Below, piece by piece: positions 1-7,231 of a stretch of 13,122 nucleotides of DNA. A model generated the notes under the pieces. It ran no database searches, had not been told where the DNA came from, and worked only from the letters and a program-made list of their open reading frames with translations. The DNA lies in NCBI GenBank assembly GCA_023145935.1, contig JAGLDB010000039.1, positions 1 to 13,122 of the forward strand, read 5' to 3'. The number at the start of each line of letters is the position of its first letter. Position 1 is the stretch's first letter. The translations under genes were made by a program, and so were the position numbers. The stretch is from Candidatus Sabulitectum sp. Its GTDB lineage: Bacteria; Fermentibacterota; Fermentibacteria; Fermentibacterales; Fermentibacteraceae.

Positions 1-680
1 TCAGATGCAGCTCCGTAGAGGTGAAGGCTGAAGCCGGTATCGTTCCCGATTGCAGCGTTGTAGGCCGGGGTTCGAAAACCGCTTATGCAGTGAATATCCC
101 GGGCTTCCGGGTAAGACAATGCCACTTCAGCAAGAACGCATTCAAGTTTGTGAACAAGTCTCAGATCCAAAACCATATACTGCGGCCAGCCGCCTTCTGT
201 GTGTCCCAGAAAATCCGAGAAAGACAGATGTGTGGAAATTCTGGCATGGAAAATATCCGGCCATAGCTCGATGAACCCCCGATCAGGGAGGTGATCTCTT
301 GAATTCCCATCTCCATAGAATCCAACAGGAAATGAATTCAACGATGCAGTTCGGAACTGGTTCTTATCCAGAGGTACTATCATTATCCACTCTTGTATTG
401 AAGATTCGTCTGAAGCAGTTACAGTGTATGTGCCATGAGACCTGGGGAGCGTAAAGCTGAATTCAGTTCCCGTTCCATTGAGGTTAAGATCCGGAATTGA
501 CCAGCTTAAAGAATCTGTGCATGAAAGTCTCATTCGACTTCCCGGTGAAGCCACAAACGCCATCATATGCTGCTTTAATGGAATATTGTTCACAGATATG
601 TCAAAGACCGGACCTGCTGGAAGAGGATCATCGGCACTACCGAACAAAAGAAAAACGAGAACCATCACTACACCGCTCAT
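1..680 (-). CDS. Secreted peptidase M15A-like (YcbK/DUF882-type) protein, C-terminus beyond window
   Basis: This frame starts with ATG at 680 and is still open at base 1, giving 226 complete residues. An AGGGGGA ribosome site lies about 8 bases before the ATG. Residues 1-15 are a short hydrophobic signal sequence (MSGVVMVLVFLLFGSA). Residues about 20-110 look like a beta-rich Ig-like region that I cannot assign. The last 60 residues match the zinc peptidase M15A fold: SGFRTP at 200-205, a YN pair just after it, and FSLHLYGAAS with His220 as the likely first zinc ligand. The next codon begins GA, which fits the ligand Asp of the HxxxxxxD pattern. Relatives cut peptide stems of peptidoglycan or sit in cell-wall proteins. 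The gene follows purN after 20 bases and is probably co-transcribed with it. The family call is fairly sure; substrate and completeness are unknown because the second catalytic half is outside the window. Confidence 0.75.
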   Translation of the reverse strand, partial: MSGVVMVLVFLLFGSADDPLPAGPVFDISVNNIPLKQHMMAFVASPGSRMRLSCTDSLSWSIPDLNLNGTGTEFSFTLPRSHGTYTVTASDESSIQEWIMIVPLDKNQFRTASLNSFPVGFYGDGNSRDHLPDRGFIELWPDIFHARISTHLSFSDFLGHTEGGWPQYMVLDLRLVHKLECVLAEVALSYPEARDIHCISGFRTPAYNAAIGNDTGFSLHLYGAAS

Positions 681-700
681 GCTATTATCCCCCTGTTCAG

Positions 701-1294
701 TTACCGGACAACTTTGGAATATACTGCTCTTCCAAGGCAATGGGCTTTTACTGCTTTTGGATATATCTCGTGTTCTTTTGTCAGAATTCTGACCGCCAGG
801 GAATCCCTGTCGTCGGACTCCAGCACAACAACCGATTCCTGAAGAATGATGGGGCCGGTATCTGTGCCGTTATCAACATAATGAACTGTACAGCCCGCAA
901 CCTTAACACCGTAGTTGAATGCCTGTCCCTGTGCATCAAGGCCTGGAAAAGCTGGCAGCAGCGAAGGGTGGATGTTCATTATTCTGCCGTGAAATGCCTC
1001 CAGAAGAGGCCCCTTTAATATTCTCATAAGCCCTGCAAGACAGACCAATTCAACACCTCTGTCAATGAGAAACCCAGCCCAGAACTCTTCTTCACTAATC
1101 CCGAATCTGGTTTTGTACTTCCCGGGATACAGATACCTTGATTCGATACCCAGTTCCTCTGCCAGTTTTAAAGCTCCTGCCTCTTTGTTGTCCGTGAGCA
1201 GGACATCCACTGTTCCAGGTCCTGTATCTCCTTCAACAAGAGCCTTGAAATTAGATCCTGCTCCTGAAGCCAGTACGGCGATCTTAGTTTCCAT
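701..1294 (-). CDS. purN: Phosphoribosylglycinamide formyltransferase (GAR transformylase)
   Basis: PurN transfers a formyl group from 10-formyltetrahydrofolate to glycinamide ribonucleotide, the third step of de novo purine synthesis, in the cytoplasm. The 197-residue product has the usual PurN length. It shows the N-terminal substrate loop ASGAGSNF (residues 9-16), MNIHPSLLP with catalytic Asn107 and His109, and VDNGTDTGP with Asp145; these align with Asn106, His108 and Asp144 of the E. coli enzyme. The ATG at 1294 lies inside the end of the upstream outer-membrane-like gene (11-base overlap). It is preceded by a strong purine-rich ribosome site, GAGGAGAGGA, which abuts a hairpin at 1310-1330. 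No other purine gene is in view, so purN seems to sit in a mixed operon with pgi and envelope genes. All catalytic residues are intact and the call is secure. Confidence 0.96.
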   Translation of the reverse strand: METKIAVLASGAGSNFKALVEGDTGPGTVDVLLTDNKEAGALKLAEELGIESRYLYPGKYKTRFGISEEEFWAGFLIDRGVELVCLAGLMRILKGPLLEAFHGRIMNIHPSLLPAFPGLDAQGQAFNYGVKVAGCTVHYVDNGTDTGPIILQESVVVLESDDRDSLAVRILTKEHEIYPKAVKAHCLGRAVYSKVVR

Positions 1295-2525
1295 TCCTCT
1301 CCTCTTCGTCTCCAGTGGGGGTCACTGGAGGTTGATCCGTGAAAGCCCAGGTAATTCCGAAAGACAAGCTTCGATCCGCCTGGCTGGTCAGGTCTTCAAA
1401 TGCGGTTGAAAAGGAGAAAGTTGTAAGGGTAAAACCTATTAGTACGTCCAGGGTTTCATCCCAATTTCCTGTGGAATCCAAACTGGCTGAGACCCTGGGA
1501 CCTGCTTCAAATCGTGCCCTGTACCAGTCAACACCCAGGAGCAGCCAGGAAGAAACTGACAACGAATCACTATGAAAATCCCAGGAAGCAGCTCCTTTTC
1601 CCCGGAAGAAACCCCAGGCTGTTTCCATATCTGCAGCTATGGCTTCTTCATCAAATAATCTGCTGACAAGATTGAATCTCGGATGTCTTAATGCAATCAC
1701 GGAAAACAGTTCATCTCCTGCCGGGCGGGAAAGGGCTGTAGAAAACTCAAAAGCTCCCATAGGGAGATTGATCCCTCCCCAGAAGCTTTCCCCGTGATGG
1801 TTGTATTCGAAGCAGGCGGACATTATAGAAGGTCCGATCACTGTGGATAATCCCGCAACTCCTCTTCCTGATAATGAACTGTCTGTGTAAGAAGCTGCTG
1901 CTCCAAATTCAAGCAGAGTAGAAGAAAGATCAAACTTTGCTCCTGCAAGAATTTCCGGTCGTCTGTCTCCAGGATCAAGCCTGGAGAACCCGGTTTTTGC
2001 GTAAAGGTATTCAGAATCCCAGCCTGTCCACATACCCCAACCGTATTCGTTTCCTTCCCAGCTCATTGCTCTTAGATTGAAAGCGCCATGCTGGATATCA
2101 GCAGAAGAGAGTCTGAGAGTATCATCTCTGATAATCTGGAAGTTGCCTGAAGTATTCCAGGGAAGCGGTCTTTCCAGCTGAAAAATATACCTGCTGTGAT
2201 CACGGGTATTCTGTATCAGTCCTATCTTCGAAAGGCTCATTGAATCCTGAAAGAGGCTCTGGTTAACAGATGTGTTCCATGTACCTGAGCCCCACAGGCC
2301 GCTTTGTAAAGGATCAATGGTATTTGCATCAGGCCACGGTAGTTCCGGGAGCATGCCAACGGCAACCATAGGCAGTCCGCCGGTAAGAATACCACTGTTG
2401 TCCGGGTCTGCAAGCAGGTAATCGGCAGAGCATCCCAACTGGTAGCTTGTCTGAAGCATTGTGTACCAGTTCTCTGAAGCAGATGGTGGAAATAGAGAGA
2501 TGATCACTGACAGAAGAAGTATCAA
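1284..2525 (-). CDS. Hypothetical exported protein, probable outer-membrane beta-barrel
   Basis: I do not recognise a named family. The 413-residue product begins with a signal-like hydrophobic stretch (MILLLSVIISLF, cut probably near PSAS). It continues as alternating polar/apolar segments rich in Trp, Tyr, Phe, Gly and Ser, such as GWGMWTGWDSEYLYAKTGF near residue 170 and repeated strands towards the end. That is the look of an outer-membrane barrel. The last strand (LSFGITWAF) is followed by an acidic tail of about 17 residues, whereas barrels often end on an aromatic residue. The start is TTG at 2525, overlapping the pgi stop as TTGA, with GGGAGGG a few bases upstream supporting it. The tail codons also supply the purN ribosome site and the hairpin before it. 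It could alternatively be a periplasmic beta-rich protein. Confidence 0.6.
   Translation of the reverse strand: MILLLSVIISLFPPSASENWYTMLQTSYQLGCSADYLLADPDNSGILTGGLPMVAVGMLPELPWPDANTIDPLQSGLWGSGTWNTSVNQSLFQDSMSLSKIGLIQNTRDHSRYIFQLERPLPWNTSGNFQIIRDDTLRLSSADIQHGAFNLRAMSWEGNEYGWGMWTGWDSEYLYAKTGFSRLDPGDRRPEILAGAKFDLSSTLLEFGAAASYTDSSLSGRGVAGLSTVIGPSIMSACFEYNHHGESFWGGINLPMGAFEFSTALSRPAGDELFSVIALRHPRFNLVSRLFDEEAIAADMETAWGFFRGKGAASWDFHSDSLSVSSWLLLGVDWYRARFEAGPRVSASLDSTGNWDETLDVLIGFTLTTFSFSTAFEDLTSQADRSLSFGITWAFTDQPPVTPTGDEEERNGN
1310..1330 (-). promoter_or_regulatory. Hairpin directly before the purN ribosome-binding site
   Basis: On the minus strand an 8-base arm CTCCAGTG is followed by the 5-base loop ACCCC and the perfect complement CACTGGAG. 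The structure lies inside the last codons of the upstream gene. Five bases later the purN Shine-Dalgarno stretch GAGGAGAGGA begins, followed by ATG at 1294. No U-run follows, so it is not an ordinary intrinsic terminator. It may insulate, stabilise the 3' fragment of, or tune translation of purN; that role is inference. Confidence 0.5.
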
Positions 2526-3760
2526 AATCCCTCCCGACCCATAGCTTTGTAGGTTAGGATCTTACCGCGCTCCACTCCCGGCTGATTCAGAGGGTCAACC
2601 TGAAGCGATAGCCCTGAAAGGACAGTAGCGATCTCCAGCGACATGAAAAGCTGCCCCAGATATTCTGCATTTATCTCGGGAATAATGAACCGTGATACAG
2701 GAGTGCCTCTTTCGGAAAGAGCAGCAGCTGTAGCGTCGGCTTCCGCCATTCTAAGCTCGTCGGGGCTTCTGCCTTCAAGGTAGTTCATTGAAGAAATTTC
2801 ACTGAATTCTCCTGGCTCGGGCTGGGACATGTCACAGGGAGCCTCTGTAAGTATTGAAACAGTTTTGTCTGCGGGGCCTTCCATGAATAACTGAACAAGT
2901 GAATGCTGATCAGCAGGACCGCGGCAGGCTAGCGGGGTCTGCCCTGTACAAATTTTCTCACCGGAAAGACTTTCTGCTTTCCCGAGACTTTCCGCCCAGA
3001 GTTGTGCGAACCACAATGCGGTGTCGTAAAGAAAGTCCGAGTACGGCATGAATACATGAACCGGATGGCTTTGGAATTTTGAGAGAAAGGCACCAGCTAT
3101 TCTGCCTGCAAGACTGTTGATACCCTTCGAGTCAAAATCCTTAACAACTTCAGCCGCACCATTCAGCAGAGCTGTAGTATCGATTCCTGCAAAAGCTGCC
3201 GGGAACAGACCTACCGGTGAGAGGACGCTGAACCTTCCACCTACATTCGAAGGCACCGGAAGGGAATCCCACCCTTTGTTCACTGCAAGTTTTCTCAGCT
3301 CGCCCTTTTCCGGGTCAGTGATTGCTATTACAGAAGCAGCTGAGCCAAGAATTCTGCGGAGTTCCATGAATATCGAAAGGGTTTCAGCGGTTCCTCCGGA
3401 TTTGGTCACAACGGCAATAGAGCAGTGAGCAGGGGCTGCTTCTGCGACAGCCCGCCTTATTACTTTTGAATCAGGCGAGTCCACTACAACTACTTTTCCT
3501 TCTGAACCGTTATTCAGAGCCGAGAGAATTGCCCGCAGGCCAAGAGATGAACCTCCTATGCCGGCAACAAAAAGGGTGTTTCTCTTTTTAAGCAGATTGT
3601 CTGCCAGCTGTGTTGTGTCACTATGCATTTCTCTGTTGAAGGGTAGGTCTAGGAAGCCAAGTCTTCCCTTCCGCCGCCATAGATCAAACTGGTCAATTGT
3701 GTTTTCGGCCACAGTATCCCACACGTAATCGGTCTCAAAACTCAAAAGGTTACTGGACAA
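2522..3760 (-). CDS. pgi: Glucose-6-phosphate isomerase
   Basis: Pgi interconverts glucose 6-phosphate and fructose 6-phosphate in glycolysis and gluconeogenesis in the cytoplasm. The 412-residue protein is of the short bacterial type. SIS-domain sugar-phosphate binding is visible as GIGGSSLG (67-74) and TKSGGTAET (119-127). The NVGGRFSVLSPVG block (172-184), the likely catalytic Glu in WAESLGK (255-261), His in DQHS (284-287) and Lys400 in QPGVERGK complete the active site. The start is TTG at 3760 with AGAGGGG about 9 bases before it. The upstream ATG at the end of the intergenic region is out of frame, so TTG is the best start. It is the first gene of the leftward run and is divergent from msrBA. 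The next gene starts inside its stop codon (TTGA). No motif is missing. Confidence 0.95.
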   Translation of the reverse strand: MSSNLLSFETDYVWDTVAENTIDQFDLWRRKGRLGFLDLPFNREMHSDTTQLADNLLKKRNTLFVAGIGGSSLGLRAILSALNNGSEGKVVVVDSPDSKVIRRAVAEAAPAHCSIAVVTKSGGTAETLSIFMELRRILGSAASVIAITDPEKGELRKLAVNKGWDSLPVPSNVGGRFSVLSPVGLFPAAFAGIDTTALLNGAAEVVKDFDSKGINSLAGRIAGAFLSKFQSHPVHVFMPYSDFLYDTALWFAQLWAESLGKAESLSGEKICTGQTPLACRGPADQHSLVQLFMEGPADKTVSILTEAPCDMSQPEPGEFSEISSMNYLEGRSPDELRMAEADATAAALSERGTPVSRFIIPEINAEYLGQLFMSLEIATVLSGLSLQVDPLNQPGVERGKILTYKAMGREGF

Positions 3761-3806
3761 AAATATCCCCTCTCATGGATGGAAAACACTTTTCACGCAT
3801 AGCTAA

Positions 3807-3812
3807 TATAAT
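3807..3812 (+). promoter_or_regulatory. Candidate -10 element in the pgi/msrBA divergent region
   Basis: A perfect TATAAT lies in the AT-rich core of the only sizeable divergent intergenic region, about 67 bases before the msrBA start. The complementary strand offers TATATT over nearly the same bases (3805-3810), which could serve pgi. I see no convincing -35 at 17 bases on either strand, so this is a modest candidate. Confidence 0.35.
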
Positions 3813-3878
3813 TCAGCATCGAGAGCGTGGAACCTCTGCCCTGTGCCGGTGTTTTCCCTCATGAACGGAGGTAGCATG

Positions 3879-4811
3879 ATGTGGAGGTTGGCAGCAACAC
3901 TTATTTTTGTGCCCGGTCTGATTTTACTCACCTCGTCCATGGTGAATGGAGAAGGAGATATGGAATACAAAGAGCTTACTCCGGAAGAAGAGAATGTTAT
4001 CATTCACGGTGGAACGGAGATGCCCAATTCCGGTTTGTATGTGGAATCTTTCGAGAATGGGATCTATACATGCAAACAGTGCAACGCACAGCTGTACATG
4101 TCTGAAACCAAATTCCAGGCACATTGTGGATGGCCTGCTTTTGACCTTGCTATTCAGGGCGCTGTTGAGATGATTCCTGATGATGATGGCTTGAGAACAG
4201 AGATTCGCTGCGCTGCCTGCGGTGGTCATCTGGGACATGTGTTCACAGGAGAAGGCTATACAGAAAGAAATACCAGACATTGCGTTAATTCTACTTCGAT
4301 GAATTTCATTGCTGCGGATAGAATTGAAACAGCATATTTTGCAGGTGGCTGCTTCTGGGGTATTGAATACACTTTCGATCACACCGTAGGGGTTCTCAGC
4401 GCCCACTCGGGGTATATGGGCGGGTCTCTGGAGAATCCGGAATACAGTGATGTGTGTTCCGGTTCAACAGGACACACGGAGACTGTGAAAGTTCTCTTTG
4501 ACAATTCAACCGTTTCATACAGAGAACTGGCAATGACCTTTTTCGAGATCCACGATCCCACGCAGATCAATCGCCAGGGGGTGGATACTGGAACCCAGTA
4601 CAGATCCGCTGTTTTTTATACAGATGCCGCTCAGCTGGCAATACTTGATGAACTTGTTTCAATTCTCGAGGATCGCGGATATGTGATTGCTACCGAGATC
4701 GCTTCAGCGGATAGTTTCTGGCAGGCGGAAGGTTACCATCAGAATTACTTTGACAGCCATGGCTCAGGGGCTTTATGCCACGGAAGAGTTAACAGATTTA
4801 CCAGGGAATAA
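3879..4811 (+). CDS. msrBA: Exported peptide methionine sulfoxide reductase, MsrB-MsrA fusion
   Basis: This enzyme reduces both diastereomers of methionine sulfoxide: R by MsrB and S by MsrA. With the ATG at 3879 the product is 310 residues. The ATG at 3876 is also possible, but GGAGG at 3867-3871 is better spaced for 3879. A signal-like segment (WRLAATLIFVPGLILL) suggests export to the periplasm, with possible lipid-free cleavage near VNG. MsrB comes first: LTPEEENVI, zinc pairs CKQC and CAAC, CGWPAFD, HLGHVF, and catalytic Cys135 in RHCVNS. MsrA follows: GGCFWG with catalytic Cys158, GYMGG, GHTETVKV, HDPTQINRQG and GTQYRS, and a late Cys in GALCHG that may be a recycling residue. Both active sites are intact. 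The B-then-A order is less usual, to my knowledge, than A-then-B. A second ribosome site and start occur at 3960. The gene's end overlaps the facing gene by 14 bases. Confidence 0.93.
   Translation: MWRLAATLIFVPGLILLTSSMVNGEGDMEYKELTPEEENVIIHGGTEMPNSGLYVESFENGIYTCKQCNAQLYMSETKFQAHCGWPAFDLAIQGAVEMIPDDDGLRTEIRCAACGGHLGHVFTGEGYTERNTRHCVNSTSMNFIAADRIETAYFAGGCFWGIEYTFDHTVGVLSAHSGYMGGSLENPEYSDVCSGSTGHTETVKVLFDNSTVSYRELAMTFFEIHDPTQINRQGVDTGTQYRSAVFYTDAAQLAILDELVSILEDRGYVIATEIASADSFWQAEGYHQNYFDSHGSGALCHGRVNRFTRE
3948..3962 (+). promoter_or_regulatory. Possible internal ribosome site and second start (ATG 3960) in msrBA
   Basis: GGAGAAGGAG occupies 3948-3957 and is followed by ATG at 3960-3962, in frame with msrBA. 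The first GGAG has an 8-base spacing. Starting here removes exactly the signal peptide and begins the protein at MEYKELTP, right where cytoplasmic MsrB proteins begin. Use of this start would yield a cytoplasmic form; this is inference. Confidence 0.35.
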
Positions 4812-5583
4812 GAGCTATTGAATCCAGAAGAAAAGTGCAGTAAATTATTCTGGATGTGTCTGTATACCCGATAACGGTAATCGAAATTGTGTCTCCTGCA
4901 GCTGCAAGAAGAAATGATAAAAGACCTTCTTCATGAATGAATTGAGGCTGAACAGACCATGTTCCGGGAATCGATGTTGCTGCACCTGGCCATGGTCCTG
5001 TGCATTGAAGTCCATGAGGGGTTACTGTGCATCCGGGAAGAGGCTCAGGCCACCTGATATGAGAATACGCTGGAGAAAGAATAAACAGAGAATCCGGGGG
5101 CGGGCCTGTTACGATTGCGATGGTATCGCCTGGCTGGAGTATGCTTCCTGTAGAAACCAGGCCCTGTATGGAACCGGACCTGGAAGATGTGACATAAACA
5201 AAGGAAGAAGAGTCTGCTAGTAAAGCAGATAGACTGTCTGCAGCGGCAGTGTCTTCAACGGCTCTGGCTATGCTTAAGGCCATTTCCAGCCTGTCCGTCT
5301 CAAAAGAGAAGAACGGATCTGTTCCAGACAGAACAGTATCACCGGTGATGGTATACTCATCCCGGGTAATCGTTCTGACGGAAAGCGGTGAATTATGATT
5401 CCAGATAAGCGCAGTCCGGAAAGAATCCGGGACTGATACATTATAGAGAGGTGCAGCCTGAACGAATCCGGTTGCAGAAATAGCAACATCAACAACAATC
5501 TCTTGATCCGGATCCGTATCACCGCAGCCGGGCACTAAGCTCAACACTAGACAGAAGGCGAAAAATACTTTAGTTTTCAACAC
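4798..5583 (-). CDS. Lipoprotein resembling a minimal HlyD/RND-type periplasmic adaptor
   Basis: The product is 261 residues from the GTG at 5583, or 267 from a GTG at 5601. I prefer 5583: the longer form has Glu residues in the signal n-region and no ribosome site, while AAAGAGA precedes 5583. The signal peptide ends in LVPGC, a fair lipobox, so a lipid anchor is likely. After it comes a VAISATGFVQ strand, then a segment reading TITGDTVLSGTDPFFSFET, a short alpha-like stretch (LEMALSIARAVEDTAAADSLSALL), and SGSIQGLVSTGSILQPGDTI. This order (half-lipoyl, hairpin, half-lipoyl with G..V..G..L..GD.I) is that of membrane-fusion adaptors, but with a very short hairpin. No pump or outer-membrane channel gene is near. 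The adaptor call is inference; the lipoprotein call is firmer. It converges on msrBA with a 14-base overlap. Confidence 0.6.
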   Translation of the reverse strand: MLKTKVFFAFCLVLSLVPGCGDTDPDQEIVVDVAISATGFVQAAPLYNVSVPDSFRTALIWNHNSPLSVRTITRDEYTITGDTVLSGTDPFFSFETDRLEMALSIARAVEDTAAADSLSALLADSSSFVYVTSSRSGSIQGLVSTGSILQPGDTIAIVTGPPPDSLFILSPAYSHIRWPEPLPGCTVTPHGLQCTGPWPGAATSIPGTWSVQPQFIHEEGLLSFLLAAAGDTISITVIGYTDTSRIIYCTFLLDSIALIPW

Positions 5584-5621
5584 AAATTCAATCTCTTTCA
5601 CAAAAATGGAGAATACTTTTC

Positions 5622-6320
5622 ATGAAGAAAATATACATTATTGTTGCAACGATGCTTGTAGTGTCATGCGGGTCTACCCGGCAGACAAGTGGTTTTTTCG
5701 TTGGTGCTACTTCAGGAGATGCCTCTACAACTGTTTCTGAGACCATAGAGCAGAGATCTATTGATCAGGCTGCCCCTGCACCTGACGACACTCTTCTGAA
5801 CTGCTCATTCCAGAGAGTTCTTGACAGACCATTCGGTCCCGATGTTCCATACGATGTGTACAACGGTGCCCTTCACATTGATAATCACTACTTCAATGAG
5901 CCTGTTGTACTGCTCAGCACAGCCGGGCTTCTTGCAGACGGCATAGTTCAGGCGGTGTTCAATGTGACAGATGCGCAGTCGCACTCTGTGGTGGGGCTGG
6001 TACTCCGGGCCGACGGCGTAGAGAATTTTCTTCTTCTTGGTGTGAATGGACGCGGACAGTACACTGTACAGAGATGTTTAAACGGTCTGTGGATTCCAGT
6101 GATGGGGTTGGATGTATTCGAATCATCAAGGCTCCTGCCATACAGATTGAACGAAGTTGAACTTACCGCAGAGGTTCACGGCAACTACACCGATTTTTCA
6201 GTGAACGGGCAGCTGGTGCAGGTTGTAAGAACTATTATTCCGCCAACCGGTCAGATCGGCGTATTTGTAGACGCCAGAGTGAATGCTGACCTGGACCGCA
6301 TCACGGTGATGCCGCTATGA
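5622..6320 (+). CDS. Lipoprotein with concanavalin/LamG-like (DUF1080-type) domain
   Basis: The 232-residue product starts at ATG 5622, with GGAGA about 9 bases upstream. A signal peptide ends in VVSC (Cys16), giving a lipoprotein, followed by a Ser/Thr-rich linker to about residue 58. The rest resembles a jelly-roll sugar-binding domain of the LamG/3-keto-disaccharide hydrolase (DUF1080) type: a YNGALHIDN strand, VVGLVLRAD, FLLLGVNGRGQYTVQR, NEVELTAEVHGNYTDFSVNG and TGQIGVFVDA, in the order usual for that fold. I see no catalytic signature, so binding rather than hydrolysis is the safer reading. Its stop overlaps the start of the deacetylase gene as ATGA, so the two are probably made together and may act on the same surface glycan. 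It lies only 38 bases from the divergent adaptor-like gene. Confidence 0.65.
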   Translation: MKKIYIIVATMLVVSCGSTRQTSGFFVGATSGDASTTVSETIEQRSIDQAAPAPDDTLLNCSFQRVLDRPFGPDVPYDVYNGALHIDNHYFNEPVVLLSTAGLLADGIVQAVFNVTDAQSHSVVGLVLRADGVENFLLLGVNGRGQYTVQRCLNGLWIPVMGLDVFESSRLLPYRLNEVELTAEVHGNYTDFSVNGQLVQVVRTIIPPTGQIGVFVDARVNADLDRITVMPL

Positions 6321-7231
6321 TGATTCTTTTTCTTATACTCGCTTCTTTTGTCCCGTTAACAGGTAGCGCACCGGAACTGGACTACGGACCTGTACCTCAA
6401 TCGCAAGACTATGCAAGTGGCATTCCAGTAGTAACATATCATCAGATATCTCTTTACAGAAGTGCATACAGCGCCACCCCTGCAAGGCTCAGAAGCGATC
6501 TTCAGGATCTTTATGACGCAGGTTTCTTTCTTATACTGCCAACTGATCTGGAAGACGGTCTCAGCAGGATCCCCTTTGACAGAAGACCAATTATGATAAC
6601 CTTTGATGATGGCTGGGAAGACAACTTCAGATTTATTGAGACCGTTGCTGGAGAGCAGTATATAGACCCGGACTGTGCAGTTGCCATAGTGAACACTTTT
6701 CTTGAAGAACACCCTGATTTCGGGCCTGGTGTGGTGTTTTTTATAAGCTGGGACAAGGTTCCATTCGGTGTTCAAACTGAAGAGAAATTGAATCTGGTTC
6801 TTGATATGGGTCATTTCATAGGAAATCACTCGGCTGATCACCTTGCCTTTACCAGGATTCCTCCTTCAAGATACTGGGAGCAGATCATTCCCGCCCTTAA
6901 TTCATTTCACCGGCGACTTGGTCTCAGAACCTCGCAGATCAATGTGGTTGCTTATCCAGGAGGACAGATTCCCCGGGGAGTCAATGCAGAGGATGTTCTG
7001 GCTTCCATGGAGTATCATGGACGCCCTGCAGTGACCCAGGGATATCTCGTAGACGGAGCTGTGGGAAGTTTCAAGAGGTTCTATGAAGGAAATGAATTCA
7101 GAATAAGCAGGATAGATATGGCTCTTTACAGCGTTCCACAATTACTGAACTGGTCAAACATTATGATAGAAAGTGATGCCAGACCTTCGCTTCATGATGA
7201 TCTGCCATGGCGTCCTATTCAATCTGACTGA
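6317..7231 (+). CDS. Secreted polysaccharide deacetylase (CE4/NodB domain)
   Basis: CE4 enzymes remove N- or O-acetyl groups from peptidoglycan, chitin-like or exported glycans. The 304-residue protein starts at ATG 6317, overlapping the previous stop (ATGA), with GGTGA 7 bases upstream. Residues 1-18 form a signal peptide (MMILFLILASFVPLTGSA), so it acts outside the cytoplasm. CE4 motifs are visible: VVTYHQIS (38-45), TFDDGW (95-100) with metal-site Asp98 and the neighbouring catalytic Asp97, and NHSADH with His171 and His175 in the H-x3-H metal pattern; AYPGG follows later. An insert between TFDDG and NHSADH, about 70 residues, includes the VVFFIS strand. The exact substrate cannot be told. 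Its end overlaps the facing nitroreductase gene by 17 bases. Confidence 0.87.
   Translation: MMILFLILASFVPLTGSAPELDYGPVPQSQDYASGIPVVTYHQISLYRSAYSATPARLRSDLQDLYDAGFFLILPTDLEDGLSRIPFDRRPIMITFDDGWEDNFRFIETVAGEQYIDPDCAVAIVNTFLEEHPDFGPGVVFFISWDKVPFGVQTEEKLNLVLDMGHFIGNHSADHLAFTRIPPSRYWEQIIPALNSFHRRLGLRTSQINVVAYPGGQIPRGVNAEDVLASMEYHGRPAVTQGYLVDGAVGSFKRFYEGNEFRISRIDMALYSVPQLLNWSNIMIESDARPSLHDDLPWRPIQSD

Noticed and set aside
497..1018. 173-codon plus-strand open frame
   Set aside because: It lies fully antisense to purN and the M15-like gene, has no family signature, and its protein is Cys/His/Arg-rich and unstructured-looking, as expected for a shadow frame.
3843..3878. Longer msrBA start at GTG 3843 or ATG 3861
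   Set aside because: Both put extra polar residues before the signal peptide and lack a ribosome site; GGAGG at 3867 clearly serves ATG 3876/3879.
3924..4406. 160-codon minus-strand open frame under msrBA
   Set aside because: Antisense to an unmistakable MsrB domain and without any motif of its own.
4822..4855. Inverted repeat ATCCAGAA / TTCTGGAT with an 18-base loop just after the msrBA stop
   Set aside because: The stem is AT-leaning, the loop is long, and no U-run follows on the plus strand; it is also inside the facing gene. Not convincing as a terminator.
6356..6841. 160-codon minus-strand open frame under the deacetylase
   Set aside because: Antisense to a gene with clear CE4 motifs; no recognisable domain or ribosome site supports it.
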